Below, piece after piece: positions 1-10,457 of a stretch of 64,000 nucleotides of DNA. The stretch is taken from contig NZ_LSIC01000094.1 of assembly GCF_001556045.1 (NCBI RefSeq), forward strand, positions 1 to 64,000, in the 5' to 3' direction. The first letter of the stretch is position 1, and the number at the start of each line of letters is the position of its first letter. The position numbers and the translations under genes are program-made. Under the pieces are notes generated by a model, which was given only the letters and a program-made list of their open reading frames with translations, had not been told where the DNA came from and searched no databases. This stretch comes from Bradyrhizobium sp. CCH5-F6 (lineage in GTDB: Bacteria; Pseudomonadota; Alphaproteobacteria; Rhizobiales; Xanthobacteraceae).

Positions 1-410
1 GGGGCTTCTCCCTGGTCATCGACATTGAAGGACGGGCGGTCGGCGCGTGGCGGCGCCGGCGCCGGTCGCGTGCGCGGCGGGGCCGGCTGCGATGTGGAGG
101 CGCTGCCTTCCGCTGCGCGGGTGCTGGCCCGGCGGAAGGCATCGCCACTGCCGCCGGGGCGGGCGCCGCCACCGGGACGCGAGGCCTCGCGGGCGCGCTG
201 GGCGGCCTCCGATTCGACCTTGCGGACAGCCTCTTCCAGCGACAGCCGCTCGCGCGTGATCTCGGATTCGGAAAGCGGCGGCTGCACGCTGCGCAGCTGC
301 GCGATCAACGCCGTCCTCGCCCGTTCATAGAGCGCGCGACGGCTTTCGCCGGGAGCGTTGGGGTCCAGGGCGGCAATAGCGCGGGCGATCAGCGGATAGT
401 AATCAGCCAT
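1..410 (-). CDS. hypothetical protein, N-terminal part, runs off the window
   Basis: An open frame begins at an ATG (408-410, minus strand) and stays open to the window edge, giving about 136 residues without a stop. The first ~75 residues look alpha-helical and charged ([18 protein letters not shown]...). The rest is rich in Gly, Ala, Pro and Arg and is probably disordered. It lies 37 bases downstream of purA on the same strand, so it could be cotranscribed with it. I recognise no domain and assign no function. The C-terminus is outside the window. Confidence 0.75.
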   Translation of the reverse strand, partial: MADYYPLIARAIAALDPNAPGESRRALYERARTALIAQLRSVQPPLSESEITRERLSLEEAVRKVESEAAQRAREASRPGGGARPGGSGDAFRRASTRAAEGSASTSQPAPPRTRPAPAPPRADRPSFNVDDQGEA

Positions 411-447
411 TTCAACTCAACTATATCCGCGTCCTGGTAAGAGATCG

Positions 448-1740
448 TTAAGCTTCAAACGGATTTTGCACCAGGATAGTATCCTCGCGTTCAGGGCTGG
501 TGGAAAGCAGCGCGACCGGGCAGCCCACCAATTCCTCGATCCGGCGGACATATTTGATGGCCTGGGCCGGCAGGTCGGCCCAGGACCGCGCATTGGCGGT
601 CGGCTCCTTCCAGCCTTCGATGGTCTCGTAGATCGGCTCGACCCGGGCCTGGGCGCCCTCGCCCGCCGGGAAATGGTCGATCTCCTTGCCGTCGAGCTTG
701 TAACCGGTGCAAACCTCGATCGAATCGAAGCCGTCGAGGATGTCCAGCTTGGTCAGCGCCAGCCCGTTGATGCCGCAGGTCCGGACCGCCTGGCGGACCA
801 GCACGGCGTCGAACCAGCCACAGCGGCGGGGACGGCCGGTGTTGGTGCCGAACTCGCGACCGCGCTCGCCGATCTTGCGGCCGACCTCGTTGTCCTGCTC
901 CGTCGGAAACGGGCCCTGGCCGACGCGGGTCGTGTAGGCCTTGCACAGGCCGAGCACGTAGCCGACCGCGCCCGGCCCGACGCCGGCGCCGGTCGCGGCC
1001 TGCGCGGCCACCGTGTTGGACGAGGTGACGTAAGGATAGGTGCCGTGGTCGACGTCAAGCAGCGCGCCCTGGGCGCCCTCGAACAGCATGCGCTTGCCTT
1101 CGCGCCGCTTGATGTCGAGCAGCCGCCACACCGTCTCGGCATAAGGCAGGAGCTGCGGCGCCAGCGCGGTCAGTTCCTTCAGGATCTCCTTGCCGTCGAA
1201 CTCCGGCAAATTGAGCCCGCGGCGCAATGCGTTGTGGTGGGCAAGGAGCCGGTCGATCTTGTGCGGGAGCGTGTCGAGGTCGGCGAGATCCATCAGGCGG
1301 ATGGCGCGGCGGCCGACCTTGTCCTCATAGGCAGGACCGATGCCGCGGCGGGTGGTGCCGATCGCAGTCGCCGCGTTGGCCGATTCGCGATGCGCGTCGA
1401 GTTCGCGGTGCAGCGGCAGGATCAGCGTGACGTTCTCGGCGACGCGCAGATTGTCCGGAGAGACCGCAACGCCCTGCGACCTCAGCCTGGTGACCTCGTC
1501 GAGAAAGGCGGAGGGATCGAACACCACGCCGTTGCCGATCACGGACAGCTTGCCCTCGCGCAGCACGCCGGAGGGCAGCAGCGCGAGCTTGTAGGTCTTG
1601 CCGTTGATCACCAGCGTGTGGCCGGCGTTGTGGCCGCCCTGGAAGCGGACGACGATGTCGGCCTGTTCCGACAACCAGTCGACGATCTTGCCCTTCCCTT
1701 CGTCGCCCCACTGGGCGCCGACGACGACAACGTTGGCCAT
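448..1740 (-). CDS. purA: adenylosuccinate synthetase
   Basis: PurA joins IMP and L-aspartate using GTP to give adenylosuccinate, the first committed step from IMP to AMP, in the cytosol. The 430-residue length is normal for the family. The N-terminal loop [11 protein letters not shown], which holds the catalytic Asp and the GTP-binding glycines, is intact near residues 8-18. Other family motifs are visible: QGGHNAGHT, the [14 protein letters not shown] region, and [12 protein letters not shown]. The ATG start puts the catalytic loop where it belongs. It is preceded by a 248-base gap after the ABC export operon, so it probably has its own promoter. Confidence 0.97.
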   Translation of the reverse strand: MANVVVVGAQWGDEGKGKIVDWLSEQADIVVRFQGGHNAGHTLVINGKTYKLALLPSGVLREGKLSVIGNGVVFDPSAFLDEVTRLRSQGVAVSPDNLRVAENVTLILPLHRELDAHRESANAATAIGTTRRGIGPAYEDKVGRRAIRLMDLADLDTLPHKIDRLLAHHNALRRGLNLPEFDGKEILKELTALAPQLLPYAETVWRLLDIKRREGKRMLFEGAQGALLDVDHGTYPYVTSSNTVAAQAATGAGVGPGAVGYVLGLCKAYTTRVGQGPFPTEQDNEVGRKIGERGREFGTNTGRPRRCGWFDAVLVRQAVRTCGINGLALTKLDILDGFDSIEVCTGYKLDGKEIDHFPAGEGAQARVEPIYETIEGWKEPTANARSWADLPAQAIKYVRRIEELVGCPVALLSTSPEREDTILVQNPFEA

Positions 1741-1771
1741 TCGCGGGTAATCCTATTCAATCTGTCTCTCG

Positions 1772-1818
1772 GGCATGATCCTCGCGGAAAACCGGTGCCC
1801 ACTCTTCCGGGTCATGCC
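1772..1818. repeat. rhizobial intergenic palindrome
   Basis: The outer arms GGCATGA (1772-1778) and TCATGCC (1812-1818) are perfect inverted repeats around a GGAA/TTCC inner pair and an ACCGGTGCCCAC core. This resembles a short dispersed palindrome common between genes in Rhizobiales. It lies in the 248-base gap between purA and the ABC export operon. No other gene-like feature was seen in that gap. Confidence 0.6.
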
Positions 1819-1988
1819 TGCGCCAAGCCCAATCGGCGGCCGCAGCCGCCCGCGCGCAAGGCAGCCAACCGGATAAAGGAAGCAGCCCCTCTAGGCAAGC
1901 AAGAACGGGGCTTTTTCGGTGCCCAAAGCCCAACCCAAGCCTTTGATATCCCCTTAAAATCCTCTCCTCGCCGGAGCTCTTTGCGTCC

Positions 1989-2664
<676 letters not shown>

Positions 2665-2672
<8 letters not shown>

Positions 2673-3891
2673 GGATCGCCACCACCGGATCGAGCTTGGC
2701 GGCGCGCACCGCCGGCGCCATCGCCGCGAGCAGTCCCGTGACGGTGGCGAGCAGCGCGGTGTAGACGAACAGGCTGCGCTCCATCACGAGCGGAAACAGT
2801 TCGGTGCCGTCGGCCTGGCGCGCCACCGAATGCCAATAGACCAGCGCGGCCGCACCCAACGTTGCGCCGAACAGCGAGCCGACGAAGCCGAGCAGCCCGC
2901 CCTGGATCAGGAACACGCGCAGCACCTGGCCGCGCGACGTGCCCATCGCGCGCAGGATGCCGATGTCCTTGGAGCGCTGGATGACCGAGACCACCAGCAC
3001 CGCCGCGATGCCGAAGGCGACAGACAGCCCGACGAAGATGCGGATCAAGGTGTTGGTGTTCTGCTGGGCCTGCACCGCGCTGAAGAACTGCGCATTGGTC
3101 TTGATCCAGCTCTCCGCCTCGACCACGTTGGCGGCCTGGATGCGTTGGGCGATCTCCTCCGCCGCGTAGATGTCGGTGACGGTGATGTCGATGGTGGTGA
3201 TGCCGCCGATCATGCCGAGCAGCGACTGCCCGGTGCGCAAGGCGACATAGCAGACGCGCTGGTTGACGCTCTTGTTGCCGAGGTCGACGAGGCCGGAGAT
3301 GGTGAGCACGCGCGTCGCACCGGACGCGGCCCGGATATTGAGCTTGTCGCCGACGGTGGCGCCGAGATCCCTGGCGAGCTCGATGCCGATGATGACGTCT
3401 TCGCTGGTCAGGCGCGCATCGCCCGCGACGATGTAGTCCGGCACCCTGACGATCTTGAAATAGGAGTCCGGCTCGACGCCGGACAGATTGACCGAACGGC
3501 TGGCATCGCCGCGGATCGCGAGCACCGAGCCGAGAATCGTCGGCGAAACCGCGACCACCTCGGGCATGGCCTGCATCTGGGCCCTGATCTTCGGCCATTG
3601 ATCGATCGAGATCACCCGCTGGCTCGGACGCTGCACCGCCGCGTCCTCGATCTCGCCGGGCGCGTTGCGGAGCGGACGCGCGACCTGGTCCGGCGCCAGC
3701 AGCTGGATCTGCGGCTGCGATGTCAGCACGCGCTTGATGAAATTGGCCTGCAGCCCCACCAGCATCGCCGACATGAACACGATGACCCCGACGCCGATCG
3801 CGATGCCGCCGATGATGAAGATGGTCTGGAGCCGCCCCTCGCGCAGGAAGCGCACCGCCATGGTCCACTCGATCGGCACCCAGTGGTTCAT
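2665..3891 (-). CDS. ABC transporter permease, FtsX/DevC/MacB-like
   Basis: A 408-residue inner-membrane permease. One membrane segment lies near residues 22-44, followed by a large periplasmic MacB-type domain (about 50-270). Three more segments lie in the C-terminal FtsX domain (about 280-400, including [22 protein letters not shown] and [17 protein letters not shown]). This four-helix layout is typical of MacB/DevC/LolC-type mechanotransmission permeases. The start ATG overlaps the stop of the fusion-protein gene (ATGA), and the stop overlaps the ATPase gene. It therefore belongs to a tightly coupled three-gene operon. Confidence 0.92.
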
Positions 3892-5156
3892 TGCAGGACG
3901 GGACGCAGGCGCTGGCCGACGAGGATGCGGGAGCTCTGCGGGATGGCGAGGTCGCCGGCACCAAGACCACTGGCGATCTCGACATGGCTGTTGCCGCGCA
4001 GGCCGACCTTCACCGGCCGCTGCACGGCGCGGCCGTCCTTGATGCCGAGCACCCAGGGATTGCCGGACAGGATGTCGTGCACGGCGCGGAGCGGCAGCAC
4101 CAGCGCGTCGTCCTTCGCGGCCGTCTCGATATCGACCGACACGGTCATGTCCTGGCGCAGATAGTCCGGCGGATCGGCGACGGTCAGCTTCACCTCGACC
4201 GAGGCGCGCGAGATGTCGATGCCGGGATTGATGTAGGTGATGGCGGCACCGAAGCGCCGGTCCGGATAGGCGTCGGCCGAGGCGATCGCCTTCTGGCCGA
4301 GTGCGATCCTGCCGAGATTGCGCTCGTCGATCTGCAGCACGAGCTGGGCATCGCCCGCCGGGGCCAGCACCAGCAGGGTCTTGCCGGGCTGCACCACGGT
4401 GCCGCGCTCGACATTGCGGGTGATCAGGACGCCATCGCGGGGTGCGACGATGGTGGCGTAGTCGAGGCGGGATTCGGCGGTGTCGAGATTGGCGCGGGCC
4501 TGATTGAGCAGCGTCTGGGCCATCACGTAGTCGCTGCCGCCGGGGCTTGCGGTGTAGACCTGAAACTCGGCGGCGCGCATCTGGGCGCGGGCGACGTCGA
4601 GGGTCTTCTGGGCGTCGTCGAGCGCAGCGCGCGTCGCATAGCCGTTGCGCTCGAGCTGGGCGGTACGGTCATAGGTCTGCTGGGCATTGAGCAGCGTCGC
4701 CCTGGCCTGCGTCAGCGCCTGCTGCGCCGAAGGCAGGGTCAGCTCCTGGAGCTGGCGGATGCGCGCCTCGGCCTGGGCCACCGCGCCCTGCGCCTGCACC
4801 ACGCTGGCCTTGAGCTCGCGCGATTCCAGCGCGATCAGCGGCTGGCCCTTGACGACCTTCTCGCCCTGATGGACCAGCACATCCTGCACCGTGCCGGTGA
4901 GCTGGCTGCCGATCTCGACGCGGTAAGGCGTTTCGACATGGCCGCTCGCCACCACGGTCTCGATCAGGCGTCCCCGTGCGACCCGGTCGACGACGACGGC
5001 CGGCCCCAGGATCGCGCGCACGCCCTGCCAGGCGCCCAGCGCCAGTAACACCGCCAGGGCCAGGATGAACCATTTGTGACTGAGGAATCCTGTCCATAGC
5101 GTCGCGACGGAGAACCGTCGCTTGTGCTGCGGCAGGACGATGGTTTGCTCGACCAT
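3888..5156 (-). CDS. HlyD/MacA-family periplasmic membrane-fusion protein
   Basis: About 422 residues from the ATG at 5154-5156. An in-frame GTG at 5243 would add 29 residues with no hydrophobic character, and I judge it less likely. A single N-terminal membrane anchor (FILALAVLLALGAWQGV) is followed by the split lipoyl/biotinyl half-motifs (VETPYRVEIGSQLTG...VLVHQGEKVVKGQPL). A long Ala/Gln-rich coiled-coil hairpin comes next (about 90-200), then beta-barrel domains. Family members bridge an inner-membrane ABC transporter to an outer-membrane channel. No TolC gene is in the window. It is the first gene of the operon and divergent from the P-type ATPase. Confidence 0.92.
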   Translation of the reverse strand: MVEQTIVLPQHKRRFSVATLWTGFLSHKWFILALAVLLALGAWQGVRAILGPAVVVDRVARGRLIETVVASGHVETPYRVEIGSQLTGTVQDVLVHQGEKVVKGQPLIALESRELKASVVQAQGAVAQAEARIRQLQELTLPSAQQALTQARATLLNAQQTYDRTAQLERNGYATRAALDDAQKTLDVARAQMRAAEFQVYTASPGGSDYVMAQTLLNQARANLDTAESRLDYATIVAPRDGVLITRNVERGTVVQPGKTLLVLAPAGDAQLVLQIDERNLGRIALGQKAIASADAYPDRRFGAAITYINPGIDISRASVEVKLTVADPPDYLRQDMTVSVDIETAAKDDALVLPLRAVHDILSGNPWVLGIKDGRAVQRPVKVGLRGNSHVEIASGLGAGDLAIPQSSRILVGQRLRPVLQ

Positions 5157-5320
5157 GACAACGCCATGCGGATCGTGCCGGGCCTGCCGGCGGATTCCAG
5201 TTTCGATTTCGACGCCCGGCATGACCGGGTGACTGGATGCCACGCTAGCGTGCGATCGGAAAACGGGATTGCTCTAGGTCAAGAGGTTACGCCGAGTTTA
5301 GATGCATTGCCGTCCGGCAG

Positions 5321-7843
5321 ATGCCCTCGAACCGAGAGTTTCGCGTGCCGGACTGTGAAACGCATGCCGAACCCGATTTCTGGCGGCGCTCTCCCGCGGA
5401 GCTCGCCAGCCATCTGGGTTGCGGCCTCACCGGCCTGACCTCGGCCGAGGCTGCCGAGCGCATCGACCGGTTCGGGCCGAACAGCGACGCGCCGCCGCGC
5501 ATCGAAGGCGCGGCGCGCGCCGTCCTGCGCCGCCTGCTCGAGCCGCTCTCGCTGATCCTGCTGGTCGCTGGCCTGGTTTCGATGCTGACCGGCGACGAGA
5601 TCGGCGGGCTGATCATCGTCCTTATACTGACGCTCTCGATCGGTCTCGACACGGTCCAGGAGGGCCACGCGGTCCGTGCCGCCGAGATTCTCCGCCGTTC
5701 GGTGGCGCTCAAGACCGAAGTGAAGCGCGACGGCGTCTTCCGCGACATCGACGTCGATCACGTCGTGCCCGGCGACCTCGTGCGCGTCCGTTCCGGCGAC
5801 ATCATTCCGGCCGACGCGCTGATCCTGGAGAGCACGGCCTTCACCGCCGGCGAGGCGGCGCTCACGGGTGAGCCCTACCCGGTCGCGAAGCGCGCCGGCG
5901 CGGCGACCGATCCCGATGATAGCTCGAACGCATTGTTCCGCGGCGCCGTCGCACAGACCGGCGAGGCCCTTGCGCTGGTGGTTCGGACCGGCCGCGACAC
6001 CGTCTTCGGAGCGGCGGCCTCGGCGCTGGCGGAAGCCCAGGCGCCCTCCCCGTTCGAACGCGATCTGCGCGAATTCGGCCTCGTCGTGGCGCGCGCCACG
6101 CTGGCGCTCGTGCTGATCGTCCTGACCGTGCGCGTGGTGTTCGGCCGCCCGGTGCTGGACTCACTCTTGTTCGCGGTCGCGCTCGCGGTCGGACTGACAC
6201 CGGAACTCCTTCCGATGATCACCACGGTGACGCTGTCGCGCGGCGCGCTGCGCATGGCCCGACGCAAGGTGATCGTCAAGCGGCTCACCGCGATCCACGA
6301 TCTCGGCGCGATGTCGGTGCTGTGCACGGACAAGACCGGCACGCTGACCTCGGCGGAGATCACGCTGGCGCGAAGCCTCGATGCCGCCGGCGAGGACGCC
6401 CCGCGTGCCGCGCAGCTTGGCGCGGTCGCCGCATCGCTCGGCGGCGACCGGGGGTCGCTCGATGCCGCGCTGGTCGCCGGCCGGCCGGGCGCCGCCGACG
6501 GCTGGACGCTGGCCGGACGGCAGGCGTTCGACTTCTCGCGCAGGCTCGGCTCGGTGCTCGCGACGGGCCCGGAGGGCGCGCTGCTGATCGTCAAGGGCGC
6601 ACCGGAGGCCGTGCTTGCCCTGTGCCGCATGGACGAGGCAGTGCGCGAGGCCGCGATGGCCCGCGTGCACGCGCTCGCGACCGAAGGCCTGCGCAGCGTG
6701 GCCATCGCCTCGCGGGCCTGGACCGGCGCGTTGCGCGAGGTCGAGACCGAGGACGAGACCGATCTCGTCTTCGAGGGATTTTGCGCCTTTGCCGATCCGC
6801 CGAAGCCGACGGCCGCCGCCGCCATCGCCCGGCTCGCGGCGCGCGGCGTGAGCCTGAAGATCCTGTCGGGGGACGATCCCGTGGTGGTGAAGCGGCTCGC
6901 GAGCCTGGTCGGTCTGAACGCGGAGCGCGTGCTGTCGGGCGCCGACATTGCCGAACTCAGCGATGACGCGCTTGCCGTGCAGGTGCGGTCCGCCGACGCC
7001 TTCGGCCGGCTCGCGCCGGACCAGAAGTCGCGCATCGTCAAGGCGCTCCAGGCCGGCGGCGAGGTGGTCGGCTTTCTCGGCGACGGCATCAACGACGCGC
7101 CGGCGCTGAAGGTCGCCGATGTCGGCCTGTCGGTGGACGGAGCGACCGCCGTGGCGCAGGCCGCCGCCGACATGATCCTGCTCGCGTCCGATCTCGAAGT
7201 CGTCGCCGACGGTGTCGAGGAGGGACGGCGCACCTTCGCCAACATCCTCAAATATGTCCGCATGGGCGCCAGCTCGAATTTCGGCAACATGCTCTCGATG
7301 GCGGCGGCCTCGATCGCGCTGCCGTTCCTGCCGATGCTGCCGACGCAGATCCTGCTCAACAACCTGCTCTACGACCTCTCCGAGCTCGGCATCCCCTTCG
7401 ACCGCGTTGGACCGCAAGCGATCACAAAGCCGCAGGTCTGGAGCATGTCGCGCCTGGTGCGCTTTGCCGCGATCATGGGGCCGCTGTCCTCCGTCTTCGA
7501 CGTGCTGACCTTCGTGGCGCTGCTGTACCTGTTCAAGGCCTCGCCCGAGGAATTCCGCACCGCCTGGTTCGTCGAATCCATGGCGACGCAGATCCTGGTG
7601 ATCTTCGTCATCCGCACCTACGGGCGGCCGTGGCAGAACTGGCCCGATCCCGTGCTGGCGGCGTCCTCGCTGATCGCCCTTGTCGTCGCGATGGTGCTGC
7701 CGTTCACGCCGGTCGGGAGCTGGTTCGGCTTCGTCACGCCGCCGCCGCTGATGATGGCCGGCATCGCCGGTCTCGTCGTGATTTATCTCGTCTGCACCGA
7801 GCTGCTGAAGCCATTCGCGATCCGCATCCGCGGCAAGCGCTGA
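5321..7843 (+). CDS. mgtA: magnesium-translocating P-type ATPase (MgtA-like)
   Basis: An 840-residue P-type ATPase. The phosphorylation motif CTDKTGTLT places the catalytic Asp at about residue 337. A TGEP actuator loop precedes it and GDGINDAPALK follows. The helix-4 motif GLTPELLPM and the segment LLNNLLYDLSELGIPFD are characteristic of class IIIB Mg2+ importers (MgtA/MgtB). The protein is somewhat shorter than the ~900 residues of enterobacterial MgtA. Helices flank the actuator domain, with six more expected near the C-terminus. It is divergent from the export operon with 164 bases between, and I see no room for or sign of an Mg2+ riboswitch. Substrate is inferred from family motifs. Confidence 0.9.
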   Translation: MPSNREFRVPDCETHAEPDFWRRSPAELASHLGCGLTGLTSAEAAERIDRFGPNSDAPPRIEGAARAVLRRLLEPLSLILLVAGLVSMLTGDEIGGLIIVLILTLSIGLDTVQEGHAVRAAEILRRSVALKTEVKRDGVFRDIDVDHVVPGDLVRVRSGDIIPADALILESTAFTAGEAALTGEPYPVAKRAGAATDPDDSSNALFRGAVAQTGEALALVVRTGRDTVFGAAASALAEAQAPSPFERDLREFGLVVARATLALVLIVLTVRVVFGRPVLDSLLFAVALAVGLTPELLPMITTVTLSRGALRMARRKVIVKRLTAIHDLGAMSVLCTDKTGTLTSAEITLARSLDAAGEDAPRAAQLGAVAASLGGDRGSLDAALVAGRPGAADGWTLAGRQAFDFSRRLGSVLATGPEGALLIVKGAPEAVLALCRMDEAVREAAMARVHALATEGLRSVAIASRAWTGALREVETEDETDLVFEGFCAFADPPKPTAAAAIARLAARGVSLKILSGDDPVVVKRLASLVGLNAERVLSGADIAELSDDALAVQVRSADAFGRLAPDQKSRIVKALQAGGEVVGFLGDGINDAPALKVADVGLSVDGATAVAQAAADMILLASDLEVVADGVEEGRRTFANILKYVRMGASSNFGNMLSMAAASIALPFLPMLPTQILLNNLLYDLSELGIPFDRVGPQAITKPQVWSMSRLVRFAAIMGPLSSVFDVLTFVALLYLFKASPEEFRTAWFVESMATQILVIFVIRTYGRPWQNWPDPVLAASSLIALVVAMVLPFTPVGSWFGFVTPPPLMMAGIAGLVVIYLVCTELLKPFAIRIRGKR

Positions 7844-7992
7844 GGTTCCCCGCATCGCCCGCGCATGGAGGCGATGCAGGGCGCCCCGTTGAAATCCGAA
7901 CCGTTTCCGTGTCTTTGGACAGGCCGGGCGACGATCCGGCCCGGACGAATGCCGGGCCGGGCCCCGGCTCATGCGGGGCCAAAACAATCACA

Positions 7993-8943
7993 ATGTCCGC
8001 CACCGGCCAGACCACCAGCGCGGAGACATCCGGCCACGGCTGGATCGCCAACCAGCCTTATGTACTGCTCAGCATCACCGCGCTGTGCTGGGCCGGCAAC
8101 GCGATCGTCGGACGGCTCGCCGCCGGCCACATCCCGCCGGTCACGCTGTCGTTCCTGCGCTGGTTCTTCGCCTTCCTGCTGGTGCTGCCGTTTGCCTTCA
8201 AGCACCTGGTGCAGGACTGGCCGGCCATCCGCGGCAAGCTCGGCCTGATGATCACGCTCTCGATCACCGGGATCGGCGCCTTCAACACGATGCAATATTG
8301 GGCGCTGGAGCATACCCAGGCGCTCAATACGTTGCTGTTGCAGTCGGCCGCGCCGCTGCTCGTGGCGCTGTGGTCGCTGATCATCCTCGGGATCCGGCTC
8401 ACCGCGGCGCAGGCTTTCGGTGTGCTGCTGTCGATGTGCGGCGTGCTGACCATCCTGCTGCACGGCGATTTCACGACGCTGTCGAACATCGACTTCAACA
8501 AGGGCGACCTGATCTTCGTCTTCGCACTCTTGATCTTCGCGCTCTATTCAGTGCTGTCGCTGAAGCGGCCGCCGATGCACGGCCTCTCGTTTCTCGCCTT
8601 CACCTTCGGCTGCGGCGCCGCCTGCCTCATTCCGCTGGAGATCTGGGAACTGTCCGCACGCCCGGTCATGAAGCTCGACGGGCCGAACCTGCTGACCCTG
8701 TTCTACGTCGCCGTCTTCCCCTCGGCGCTCGCCTATCTCTGCTTCAATCGCGGCGTCCGCCTCATCGGCGCCAACCGCGCCGCGCCGTTCTTCCACGTCG
8801 TGCCGGTGTTCGGCTCGATCATGGCGATGGCATTTCTGGGCGAACACCCGCAGGCGTTCCACTTCATCGGCTTCGCCCTGGTGCTGGCGGGCGTGTTCGC
8901 GGCGTCGAGGAAGCAGACGGCGGTGCCGCAAGCTACTTCCTGA
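7993..8943 (+). CDS. EamA/DMT-family transporter, copy 1
   Basis: A 316-residue inner-membrane protein with about ten hydrophobic segments arranged as two EamA repeats, typical of drug/metabolite transporters such as YedA/RhaT relatives. The ATG at 7993 leaves a short polar N-terminus before NQPYVLLSITALCWAGN. It is clearly paralogous to the gene at 9424-10359: both share NQPY.LLS at the start, QSA.PL.VALWSL in the middle and NRAAPFFH..PVFGS near the end. Its last 11 bases overlap the convergent DUF1330 gene. The substrate is unknown; the family exports amino acids, nucleosides and other metabolites. Confidence 0.9.
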   Translation: MSATGQTTSAETSGHGWIANQPYVLLSITALCWAGNAIVGRLAAGHIPPVTLSFLRWFFAFLLVLPFAFKHLVQDWPAIRGKLGLMITLSITGIGAFNTMQYWALEHTQALNTLLLQSAAPLLVALWSLIILGIRLTAAQAFGVLLSMCGVLTILLHGDFTTLSNIDFNKGDLIFVFALLIFALYSVLSLKRPPMHGLSFLAFTFGCGAACLIPLEIWELSARPVMKLDGPNLLTLFYVAVFPSALAYLCFNRGVRLIGANRAAPFFHVVPVFGSIMAMAFLGEHPQAFHFIGFALVLAGVFAASRKQTAVPQATS

Positions 8944-9337
8944 ACTTGCTGTACGCTTCGCTGGTGGCGATAATGACATGTTCGGCACAGCCGTTGACGC
9001 GATGCGGATCGGCTTCGCGCTCGTAAGCCTCCGACGTCATCATGTCGACAAAGGCCGAGACGGACGGGTAATGGACCAGCGCGACGAAATCCCATTCGTT
9101 GCCTGCGTGCGGACCGAGTGCGACCGCCCTGGCCTCGCCGGTCCAGAGCAGCGTGCCGCCGCGCGCCTTGATCATCGGCACCGTGACGGCGCTGTAGCGC
9201 AGATAGGCGTCCCAGCCCGAACCGTCGCCGTCGCGCGAGCGCACGTGGAAACGCATCAGGTTCAGCATCACCACCGATTGATTCGGATCGAGCCGTTCCA
9301 GCCCCTCGATGTTCAACATATTAACCGGCAATGGCAC
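8933..9337 (-). CDS. DUF1330-family protein
   Basis: A 134-residue cytosolic protein with a ferredoxin-like dimeric alpha/beta-barrel pattern. DUF1330 features are visible in VVMLNLMRFH, the RYSAVTVPMIKARGGTLLWTG segment and FVALVHYPSVSAFVDMMTS. The family has no agreed function; some members resemble small monooxygenase or antibiotic-biosynthesis folds. The gene sits antisense between the two paralogous EamA transporters. Its 3' end overlaps the first transporter gene by 11 bases, and its start lies 86 bases from the second. An active role is plausible but not shown here. Confidence 0.85.
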   Translation of the reverse strand: MPLPVNMLNIEGLERLDPNQSVVMLNLMRFHVRSRDGDGSGWDAYLRYSAVTVPMIKARGGTLLWTGEARAVALGPHAGNEWDFVALVHYPSVSAFVDMMTSEAYEREADPHRVNGCAEHVIIATSEAYSKFRK

Positions 9338-9423
9338 CTCCCCGGGTCATGGCTGCATTGTAGCATTGCGACGCTGTCACTTGTGGCGCATCGGCAATCC
9401 GGCGCAAGCTCTCATCAAACGCA

Positions 9424-10359
9424 ATGACGACCGCTTCGCCCGCGCCACCGGCCTCGAATCCGGCCAGCTGGCTCAACAACCAGCCTTATCTGCTGCTCAG
9501 CCTGACCTCGCTGTTCTGGGCCGGCAACATCGTGCTCGCACGCCATGTCGGTGCGCATGTGCCGCCGCTGACGGTGACCACGATCCGCTGGTACGGCGTG
9601 TTCCTGATTCTGTTGCCGTTCGCCTGGCCGCACCTGAAGCGCGACTGGCCCGCCCTGCGCAAGAGCCTGCCGCTGATGCTGTTCCTGTCGCTGGTCGGCT
9701 TCGCCTTCAACAACGCGATCTCGTACTGGGCGATGCAATACACCGAGGCGCTGAACGCGCTCTTGATCCAGTCGGCAGGCCCCCTGTTCGTGGCGCTGTG
9801 GTCGCTGGTGCTGTTCGGCGTGCGCCTCACCGGCGCGCAGCTCGCCGGCATCGCCATCTCCCTGCTCGGAGTCCTGATCATCATCCTGCGCGGCGATCTC
9901 GCCGCGCTCAAGAGCATCAGCTTCAACCGGGGCGACCTCATGTTCGCCTCCTCGCTGGTGGCGTTCGGGATCTACTCCGCCTTCATCCCGCGGCGGCCGA
10001 AGATCCATCAGCTCTCCTTCCTGTCCTTCACCACCTGCTGCGGCGCGACCATGCTGCTGCCGACGGCGATCTGGGAGGCCGCTAGTGGCCGCGTGCTGCA
10101 ATTCGACCTGATAACGCTGGCGACGCTGGGCTACATCCTGATCTTTCCCTCCACCCTCGCCTACCTCTTCTTCAACCGCGGGGTGGCGCTGATCGGGCCG
10201 AACCGGGCGGCGCCGTTCTTCCATCTGGTGCCGGTGTTCGGCTCTGCGATGGCGATCCTGCTGCTCGGCGAAAAGCTGCAGGCGTTCCACCTGATCGGCT
10301 ACGTGCTGGTGCTGGCCGGCGTCGTGATCGCATCGCGCCAGGGCTCGGCGGTGAAGTAA
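9424..10359 (+). CDS. EamA/DMT-family transporter, copy 2
   Basis: A 311-residue ten-helix DMT permease with two EamA domains (roughly residues 18-145 and 160-300), closely related to the gene at 7993-8943. The start ATG gives a short polar leader (MTTASPAPPASNPASWLNNQPY) before the first helix. The pair probably arose by tandem duplication and has diverged considerably, with long shared blocks but different charged loops. The substrate is unknown. It has its own upstream gap of about 86 bases, divergent from the DUF1330 gene, so a shared promoter region is possible. Confidence 0.9.
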   Translation: MTTASPAPPASNPASWLNNQPYLLLSLTSLFWAGNIVLARHVGAHVPPLTVTTIRWYGVFLILLPFAWPHLKRDWPALRKSLPLMLFLSLVGFAFNNAISYWAMQYTEALNALLIQSAGPLFVALWSLVLFGVRLTGAQLAGIAISLLGVLIIILRGDLAALKSISFNRGDLMFASSLVAFGIYSAFIPRRPKIHQLSFLSFTTCCGATMLLPTAIWEAASGRVLQFDLITLATLGYILIFPSTLAYLFFNRGVALIGPNRAAPFFHLVPVFGSAMAILLLGEKLQAFHLIGYVLVLAGVVIASRQGSAVK

Positions 10360-10457
10360 TTCCGCGGGACGGACGCGCTCACGACCTACAGCCACCTTTC
10401 GAATCCGGTTCGGACAAGCTAGGTTCCCCGCCAACGAAAAAGAGGGAACGTCCAGAC

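Noticed and set aside
5157..5320. Possible Mg2+-sensing leader before the P-type ATPase
   Set aside because: The space is short and I see none of the ordered stem-loops of an M-box.
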